A stretch of DNA of 64,000 bases from Ascidia mentula (lineage: Eukaryota; Chordata; Ascidiacea; Phlebobranchia; Ascidiidae): the NCBI GenBank assembly GCA_947561715.1, contig OX387201.1, positions 749,001-813,000 of the forward strand. Reading direction: 5' to 3'. A model generated the notes under the pieces. It was not told the origin of the DNA and did not search any database. It was given only the letters and a program-made list of their open reading frames with translations. The stretch's first letter is position 1; each line of letters opens with the position of its first letter. This document shows positions 61,226 to 64,000 of this stretch, piece by piece. A program made the position numbers and the translations under genes.

Positions 61226-62630
61226 CATTTCTTTTTAGGCCTGATTCCAATTATTAGCTGAAACCTCAAAGGAAGTGAAAAACTATTCAAAAGTCTAATA
61301 ATTAGGACTTGCAAGATTGTATTATTGATTGGAAGGTACCTGCCGCATTGAGCCCTTGCGACAAAAAAAATCCGGTGAATGCGCCTTTCTTAGAGGTCAC
61401 ATTTGGTGATAGCTGCAACCAAACTCAAAATTACCACCAAATTACGATAAAAATCCCTAAAGTAACATGTTAACCGAAATTTACCAAAAAAGAGCCACTA
61501 ACCGCAGAGACGCCTTCAACCAAGGGAACTTGCCGAAACACTATGGCGAGCGTTCATATCTCACACCGAAGGCGATCGACAGCGGAACTGCCAGGGAGCG
61601 ACATGACCATGAACCCCGGATGATCAACGACACAGTTTCCTACAAACATTCTCTCAAATGTTGAAACCATCACACAAACTTCAATGTACATTTCGGTGTT
61701 GCAAAGCGCACTGAAAAGTCAACCGAACTTTTCTAAGAAACCTCTCAACCTTAAAGACATTCACACCAACCAACAACAACAACAACAACAATCTGTTCCA
61801 GAGTAAAAAACAACGCGCGCACAGTTGCCTTTCCACGCCGCTGTAACCTTGATTGATGCTAGAAGCACTGACGCCACTTAACTTGCCTTTTGAGTCACAC
61901 GGTGTTTGTTGCGTCTCTGTAATGTCATTTATGAGTCTCGAATTTGTCTTAACAATATTATTTATGATGGATGGAAATCCTATTTGATTAGCGCATTTGA
62001 CATACAGATCGCACGTGAGTTCTAATTGTTGTGTTTTCCTAATCTGACTTAAGTAACTCTCGATGCAAACTCTACACCAATATTTATTTACCACGAACAA
62101 TTTTGGATACGAAATTAACATGCGCAATTATACCAACGCCAAACTGAGTGAATTTACGAACTGAGGAGAGCACAGTACCGCTGCACTGCCCCGCTCCACC
62201 TCAGCTGAACGCACACGGAAAGTTTCATTATTTAAAACCGGAGAGAAACAAAGCGAACGAAGGATTTTGAAAAGAAGGACTAACGGTCAGCGAACAGTTA
62301 ACAAAAGACGCACTCTCACACAAAACAATGAAGGACTTCTCTAAGGCGACACATTTAAGCTGGCCAATGAAATCACATAAAAACACAGCTGTTGCGTAGA
62401 AACTAGTAACGAGATCAAATCACGTGAGAAAACAACCGTTGCTATACATTTTGAAATGAGATGCTGGACAAGACGCTACCTATAAAATGCCTTTACACAA
62501 AAAACCCATGGAAAGAGATTCCGGACGTTGATGACGAAACTGGCTGTTATGTGACCATAGTTCATATATCCAAGAATGCAAACGTTGCTATGTAACGTAA
62601 AATTACGTTACATTATTTCCCCCTTTTGAA

Positions 62631-63092
62631 ATGGTGCCTTTTTTAGTCGTGGCACACCACTTGTGTAGTTGGATCGGTCTTTGTTGGATCGAAAATGTCT
62701 CTTTGCAACTGCCCAACATGATGAGAATTCTTGCAGCCGCCGAACCATTCGCAATGGCGAATCAGCAGTGTTTTGTCCAACAAACACGTCGCGTTATCGA
62801 AATATGCTGTCGACAACATCCTGTATGGGCGGGAATTTTCCTCGGGGACGAAATGTCCTCATCGAAATGCATGTCGGGCTGTCTTTGGAATATCGTGGAT
62901 CATAGCCGATGCCTTTTGTTTTTCATGTCGAATCGACAGTGGTCACAAGCCAGGGTAATGTCGGAAACTCTCAAGTCTTCCAAAGCAAGAATGCCCTGGG
63001 TGAATGATGACACTAACACGCACAACCAATTTGCAATCCAAGCCAATTTTGCATCTTATTCGAACTGCACAGCTTGTCCAGGCGCAACGTAA
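62631..63092 (+). other. Open frame of 153 codons, unrecognised
   Basis: The longest unexplained open frame in the right flank. It is Cys- and Met-rich (e.g. CCRQHPVWAGIFLGDEM, SNCTACPGAT), with no signal peptide, repeat or domain I can name. A second plus frame (62669-62905) is also open over much of it, which weakens the coding claim. The opposite strand is closed by several stops but has long open pieces, so a decayed retroelement read in antisense is another option. Confidence 0.2.
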
Positions 63093-64000
63093 AGTCATCC
63101 TTGAGCTTACGCATCTCAAAATGTATTGTAGCCTCTAAAAACAAACAAGAAAAATACCAAATGAATCACAATACTAATGCTGAACATGCATAATAAAGTT
63201 TATAATTAAGTTTCAACGATTGCATGAACAAAAGAAACATTAAGAAATGAAATTTTGAACAATAGTGAAATATGCAAACAAAATTTTAACAGCAATGAAT
63301 GAAAAATGTCAATCATTAGTGTTCAAAACGCAAAAGTGTTGAAAGAATAGTTTAAATCAATGGTCTTCAATTAATGCAACACAATACAGAAAAACAGAAT
63401 CAATAATTTGTTCATAACATGAACAATGTTTATTTTGACCATTGAAGGTGCAACTCTTATTTTGTCTCGTTCCCAGTTATGCCATTTGCAAAACAAGCGG
63501 TCCGTTGAACCAGGAGGTGTTGAACATTCATAGAAAAATGCCGCAGTCAACCAGGTCACATGATAATCTGAAAAAAATCTGAAACAATTGCGTTCAGTCA
63601 TGTGCCATTACCACAAATGACAGCGCAAGGGAAGCTTTTTAAGTTTGAATTTACATTATTAACTGTTTCACAGGGAACAAACCACGAAATCAGACCCCCC
63701 AAAAAAATTTTGCAAGAGAAAAAAAAAATATGACATTTATCACTGACATATTTATATACATGCGACTAAAGTTTTTATTTTTTTAATATTTTTTTTTTTA
63801 ATTTTTTTATTCGACTTTTTGTGCCCGGTTTCCTTGGCTGAGGATGTATACGATCCTATGGACCCAAGGTCTTGCTTCGTTGTTACAGATAGGTGATCAG
63901 ACTACCCGCAAAAAAAACGATTAGGCCCTCCAAGGGAACATTCGCGGCAATGTTTTACAAACTATGTATTTACATGTGCACAAAAATTTACAAGTGTTAC

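Larger units (their letters stand above)
60450..64000. other. Right-hand flank: repeats and unrecognised ORFs
   Basis: This includes the 3' UTR of the receptor gene; an AATAAA near 60940 is a possible distant polyadenylation signal. It also contains one copy of the GCGAAACGT repeat family (about 61063-61225), an (AAC)n microsatellite near 61772-61792, a 153-codon ORF at 62631-63092 and a T-rich low-complexity stretch at 63768-63812. No conserved exon is recognised. Confidence 0.5.

Noticed and set aside
63768..63812. Poly-T tract as a terminator or retroelement tail
   Set aside because: It is interrupted T-rich low-complexity DNA with no adjacent element ends or gene; no function can be supported.

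Overview
The window reads as an intron-rich, AT-rich animal genome. Four protein-coding genes can be reconstructed from exon homology, GT/AG splice sites and matching codon phase. The gene set (a hemicentin, a Bicaudal-D, a hydroxylysine kinase and an LDLa-GPCR without leucine-rich repeats), short introns and several candidate spliced-leader acceptors just upstream of start codons suggest a tunicate, most likely a Ciona species. The species is an inference from memory of such proteins, not a database result.

Layout. Positions about 97-29875 (minus strand) hold the 5' portion of a hemicentin gene: signal peptide, VWA domain, hemicentin-specific linker, then about 29 consecutive Ig I-set domains over about 60 exons; the 3' end (TSP1, G2F and EGF modules in relatives) lies beyond position 1. 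About 30-37.9 kb is a gene-poor stretch with tRNA-like repeats and no exon I can support. Positions 37896-46786 (minus) hold a complete 17-exon Bicaudal-D (BICD) dynein-adaptor gene. About 46.8-52.0 kb is a repeat-rich spacer with hAT transposon relics, tandem duplications and a hammerhead ribozyme fold. Positions 52021-54818 (plus) hold a complete five-exon hydroxylysine kinase (HYKK) gene. Positions 56143-60449 (plus) hold a two-exon gene for a large receptor with a signal peptide, a long array of LDL-receptor class A repeats and an LGR-type seven-helix domain. From 60.5 to 64 kb only repeats and unrecognised short ORFs are visible.

The genes do not form a pathway. Hemicentin is an extracellular matrix protein, BICD a cytoplasmic cargo adaptor, HYKK a metabolic kinase and the last gene a membrane receptor. 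The least ordinary content is in the non-coding DNA: a complete type-I hammerhead ribozyme architecture with one core substitution (48984-49058), two copies of one hAT family with intact 8-bp target duplications (one 40 bp from a hemicentin splice acceptor), a third hAT-type MITE inside BICD intron 1, a 21-bp minisatellite flush with a hemicentin acceptor, several long perfect inverted repeats, and a dispersed repeat family carrying a GCGAAACGT core. Exon borders were assigned by eye and may be off by one or two bases.
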